From an uncultured Megasphaera sp. (GTDB lineage: Bacteria > Bacillota > Negativicutes > Veillonellales > Megasphaeraceae): a stretch of 34,408 bases of DNA. Position 1 is the first letter of the stretch. Each line of letters opens with the position of its first letter. The DNA lies in contig UQHB01000025.1 in assembly GCA_900540735.1 (NCBI GenBank), positions 1 through 34,408 on the forward strand. Direction: 5' to 3'. Below are positions 31,974 through 34,408 of this stretch, one piece after another. The translations under genes and the position numbers were made by a program. The notes beneath the pieces were generated by a model that made no database searches, was not told the origin of the DNA, and saw nothing but the letters and a program-made list of their open reading frames with translations.

Positions 31974-33395
31974 TTATACCTCCTGCGTAGTAGATAAGGG
32001 TAGGGAAATGGTCAAGGTCGTGCCTTTTGTAGGCATACTATCGATATGGAAGGTTCCGTTTAAAAGAGCTGCCCGTTCACGCATGCTGACGATGCCGAGG
32101 TGATTGTCGAGTCGTGCTTTTTCTGCTGTGTCTTCACTAAAACCAATGCCGTTATCGGCAATGGAAATAGTCAGCCAATCGTCTTGGACTGTTAAGGAAA
32201 TATGGACGACATCGGCCTGAGCGTGACGGACAATATTCGTCAGCCCTTCTTGGAGCATGCGATAACATAAGAGGGCGATAGGATGCGAAATATAGCTGAA
32301 GTCACCTGTATGCGTGAGGGTGACCTGCATATGAGGCTGGGTTTTGCGGAACGTATCTAGGTATTTTTCAATCGCTACGACGAGGCCTAAATCATCGAGT
32401 AAAGGCGGATGGAGGGTAACTGCCAAATGGCGCAGGCCTTCTAGGGTTTCTTTGAGGACACCGCGTACGTCTTCGACGAGGCCCCGTGTTTCTTCGTTTT
32501 CAATGCGGTCTTGAATGAGCCGTAAGTAGGCGAGCATAGAGACCATGGATTGGCTTGTTTCGTCGTGGAGCTCCCGGGAAATGCGCCGCCGTTCGTCTTC
32601 GCGAGCAGAGAATAATTGGCTGATGAGCCAGAGGCGGAGTTTTTCTTTTTCTTGGAGCTCTGCTAGGAGATGGGCATTTTCTTTGTCTTTCGTTTCGAGA
32701 CGGCTGACCATGCTATTAAAGACCTTGGCTAAATGACCGAGGTCGTCTCGGGTTTCAACAGGGACTTGGACCGTATAATTGCCGAGGCTGATTTGCCGGA
32801 CAGCTTTGGCCATATGGCGAATCGGTGTAAGAAAGGCATGGGCATAGCGCGTCGCCAAGAGCGAGGCCATGAAGCAAATGAGGACAATAAAAAACATGAT
32901 TTCCAGGAACCGTTTGCGCATGACCGTGACCATATGCTGCTCCGATAGGCCAATGCGGAAATAGCCGACAAGGCCATCATCAATGGGGCTGATGATTTCA
33001 CGGATATATCCTTCGTTACTGTTGTAGGTCGCTGTCGAATCGTTGCTGTCTTTGGCAAGGCGCACTGGCGGCAGTCCTGTCGGTAAACCGTCTGTAAAGG
33101 TACTGGCAACGATTTGCCCATCAGGACGAGCGACGAGGATGTAGCGGATTTGGTCGTTGCTTCGCTGTGTCGCCAGGAGTTGTTCCGTCATGGCAAATTG
33201 GTCATCGACGAGAATATTTTCACTAATAATCGTACTGATAGAAGCAGCAATTTCCCGTCCTGACTGGTCTAATTCGTGCTCCATAGAGGAACTCGTCGTA
33301 TAGAGCATGAGGGAGCTAATGATGATGCCGCAAAGGCAGATAGTGCCGACAATGAGGACGTTAAACTTGACATAGAGGCTTCTAGTGCGCATCAT
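31974..33395 (-). CDS. NarX-type sensor histidine kinase (HisKA_3)
   Basis: 473 aa, inner membrane. A first helix (about 12-32), an extracytoplasmic domain (about 35-160), a second helix (about 163-182), HAMP (about 183-236), a coiled-coil segment, and the dimerization domain with H277 in RRISRELHDETSQSM follow. The ATPase domain has the N box LTNIVRHAQ and the G box ADNGIGF. The start at 33395 follows AAGGAGG at six bases and overlaps the end of the lipoprotein gene by 14 nt; a frame to 33500 lies wholly inside that gene and is unlikely. The periplasmic domain probably senses through the co-encoded binding protein. Confidence 0.94.
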   Translation of the reverse strand: MMRTRSLYVKFNVLIVGTICLCGIIISSLMLYTTSSSMEHELDQSGREIAASISTIISENILVDDQFAMTEQLLATQRSNDQIRYILVARPDGQIVASTFTDGLPTGLPPVRLAKDSNDSTATYNSNEGYIREIISPIDDGLVGYFRIGLSEQHMVTVMRKRFLEIMFFIVLICFMASLLATRYAHAFLTPIRHMAKAVRQISLGNYTVQVPVETRDDLGHLAKVFNSMVSRLETKDKENAHLLAELQEKEKLRLWLISQLFSAREDERRRISRELHDETSQSMVSMLAYLRLIQDRIENEETRGLVEDVRGVLKETLEGLRHLAVTLHPPLLDDLGLVVAIEKYLDTFRKTQPHMQVTLTHTGDFSYISHPIALLCYRMLQEGLTNIVRHAQADVVHISLTVQDDWLTISIADNGIGFSEDTAEKARLDNHLGIVSMRERAALLNGTFHIDSMPTKGTTLTISLPLSTTQEV

Positions 33396-34320
33396 CTGTC
33401 CCTCCTTGCTGGTGTCGCAACGCATACTTTTGGCGCAGTGCATCATAGAGCCGTGGGTCTGGTGGTACGAATTTGTCGATGACCGCTTGTTGCAGTGCAT
33501 CTTGGAGGGAGGCTTCTTCGTCCATGGTATAGAAAATCTGCCGAAGTGTATCTTTTTCTGTATTCGACAAAGAACTGCGCATCACTACCGGCCCTGTTGG
33601 TGTAGCCGGTAAGACGGCGATGATGCGGACTTTATCTTTGAGCTGGGGATTGGCCGTAATGACGTGGTCATAAATCTGACTATCTAAGCTAGCGGCATCG
33701 GCTAAATGATTGGCTACAGCCCAAAGGGATTTATCGTGATTATACGTATAAAAAGATTGAGCAAAAAATGCTTCTGCTGTCGTGTGTTGATCCATTAAGA
33801 GAAAATCGATGGCTAATTTACCGGAATAACTAATGGGGTCTGTAAAAGCAAAGACTTTGCCCTTAAGTTGACTGAAATCGGTAATGGGACTATCGGCAGC
33901 TACGATGACATAGGTGTTGTAGAAAATTGTGCCTTTCGTCTGCACCATAGCGAGCAGCTCAATGGGCGTTTTACCTTGGTAGGCGGAGTATGCCCCGGTC
34001 GAAAAGAAGGCTATGTCTGCACCGCCGTTAGCCATGAGCGTATTTAACTCTTCATAAGTTCGTCGTTGCAAGAGAACGGCCGGACGGCCATCTTTTTGCG
34101 CAATATATTGTACGAGCTGTTCATAGGCCTGTCGTGTTTCTCGTGGCGACATGACCGACGCAAAGGCGATGCGCAGTGGCGGAGTGCTATCTGGCTGTGT
34201 TGGTGTAGACGCTTGTTGTTGAGGACGGGAGAAATCAATATATCCTTGTGGTGATGCACAGCCTGTAAGCTGGAGGCAACAAAGTGCTATAAGACAGCCC
34301 ATGATGGCAGATAATTTCAT
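33382..34320 (-). CDS. PhnD-like substrate-binding lipoprotein
   Basis: 312 aa. The signal peptide ends in lipobox LTGC (18-21), so mature Cys21 is lipidated. The rest is a PhnD/SsuA-type periplasmic-binding fold: PPLRIAFASVMSPRETRQAYEQL opens lobe 1 and TDPISYSGKLAIDFLL is the family's ligand-loop motif (D-P-x-S-x-S-G). No ABC permease or ATPase is nearby. Instead it overlaps a histidine kinase gene, so it most likely acts as the sensor's ligand-binding partner, comparable to the PhnD-like sensor domain fused to the kinase in tetrathionate sensor TtrS. The start at 34320 has AAAGGAGCGGG upstream. The terminal repeat begins 34 bp upstream. Confidence 0.88.
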   Translation of the reverse strand: MKLSAIMGCLIALCCLQLTGCASPQGYIDFSRPQQQASTPTQPDSTPPLRIAFASVMSPRETRQAYEQLVQYIAQKDGRPAVLLQRRTYEELNTLMANGGADIAFFSTGAYSAYQGKTPIELLAMVQTKGTIFYNTYVIVAADSPITDFSQLKGKVFAFTDPISYSGKLAIDFLLMDQHTTAEAFFAQSFYTYNHDKSLWAVANHLADAASLDSQIYDHVITANPQLKDKVRIIAVLPATPTGPVVMRSSLSNTEKDTLRQIFYTMDEEASLQDALQQAVIDKFVPPDPRLYDALRQKYALRHQQGGTDDAH

Positions 34321-34351
34321 ATAATCCCGCTCCTTTACCGTATATTTACAT

Positions 34352-34380
34352 ATGATAGATTGTAAAATAAAGTGCGACAA
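34352..34380 (-). promoter_or_regulatory. Hybrid promoter at the repeat junction
   Basis: On the minus strand, TTGTCG (34375-34380, inside the repeat) and TATCAT (34352-34357, spanning the repeat edge by two bases) are 17 bp apart. Predicted transcription would start about 25 nt before the lipoprotein start codon. Insertion-sequence ends that donate a -35 to an adjoining -10 are well known; that this one is active is inference. Confidence 0.5.
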
Positions 34381-34408
34381 CTAAAAAACTCACAGTAGAT
34401 TTCGTGTA
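34354..34408. repeat. Right copy of the perfect 55-bp inverted repeat (probable IS end)
   Basis: Exact reverse complement of bases 1-55. It starts 34 bp upstream of the PhnD-like lipoprotein start codon and runs to the end of the window, so any element it belongs to lies outside. Both copies present the same outer end toward the unique DNA, meaning two copies of one element would flank this segment in opposite orientation. Confidence 0.85.

Noticed and set aside
1..34408. Whole window as a composite transposon or mobile island
   Set aside because: The content is housekeeping and metabolism with uniform gene style, no integrase, transposase, conjugation or cargo genes; only the end repeats suggest mobility.
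1..34408. CRISPR array, prophage, rRNA or tRNA genes
   Set aside because: No regularly spaced repeats, phage structural genes, or cloverleaf/rRNA-like stretches were seen in the intergenic regions by eye.

Overview
The window looks like one chromosomal contig of a Megasphaera species (Negativicutes, diderm Firmicutes). The best taxonomic clue is the flavodoxin at 16033-16446: 137 residues, and close along its whole length to the Megasphaera elsdenii flavodoxin as I remember it, though not identical. ArnT-like and DedA genes fit an organism with an outer membrane. Gene content is mostly housekeeping, envelope and amino-acid metabolism. I see no prophage, CRISPR array, rRNA, tRNA or transposase gene.

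Layout. 75-4640: large subunit of glutamate synthase with its own promoter. 4854-10548: leftward envelope-modification block with a membrane acyltransferase-3 protein, then a tight four-gene run (DedA, two ArnT-like glycosyltransferases, a uracil-DNA-glycosylase-fold protein) ending in a strong terminator. 10728-12047: MgtC/SapB protein and a convergent methyltransferase. 12347-15335: a class I/II aminotransferase facing an AEC carrier and a DEDDh exonuclease. 15415-17023: PTS EIIA(Glc), then a DUF3793-flavodoxin operon under a Fur-box-like site. 17211-21060: PaaI-type thioesterase, convergent with a three-gene operon of 22-residue-repeat protein, MoxR AAA+ ATPase and DUF2201/VWA protein. 21174-22172: two tandem secreted paralogs of unknown function. 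22459-25017: LysR regulator, NlpC/P60 endopeptidase with a long structured leader, GNAT acetyltransferase. 25131-27809: aminotransferase plus AAT-family amino-acid permease, preceded by a tyrosine-rich short ORF overlapping an intrinsic terminator. 28106-31319: GntR/FCD regulator divergent from a D-2-hydroxyacid dehydrogenase and an MFS transporter. 31336-34320: PhnD-like lipoprotein, NarL-type histidine kinase and response regulator.

The most notable observations are: (i) perfect 55-bp inverted repeats at the two ends of the window, which look like ends of an insertion sequence and leave a hybrid promoter facing the PhnD-kinase-regulator operon; (ii) a candidate tyrosine leader-peptide attenuator; (iii) a Fur-box-like operator over the -35 of the DUF3793-flavodoxin operon; (iv) the repeat protein-MoxR-VWA/metallopeptidase operon; (v) the DedA-ArnT-ArnT operon, which couples lipid-carrier recycling with lipid-linked sugar transfer; (vi) a terminator embedded in the coding sequence of the convergent MFS gene. 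Functional statements come from motifs and family knowledge; no database search was run.
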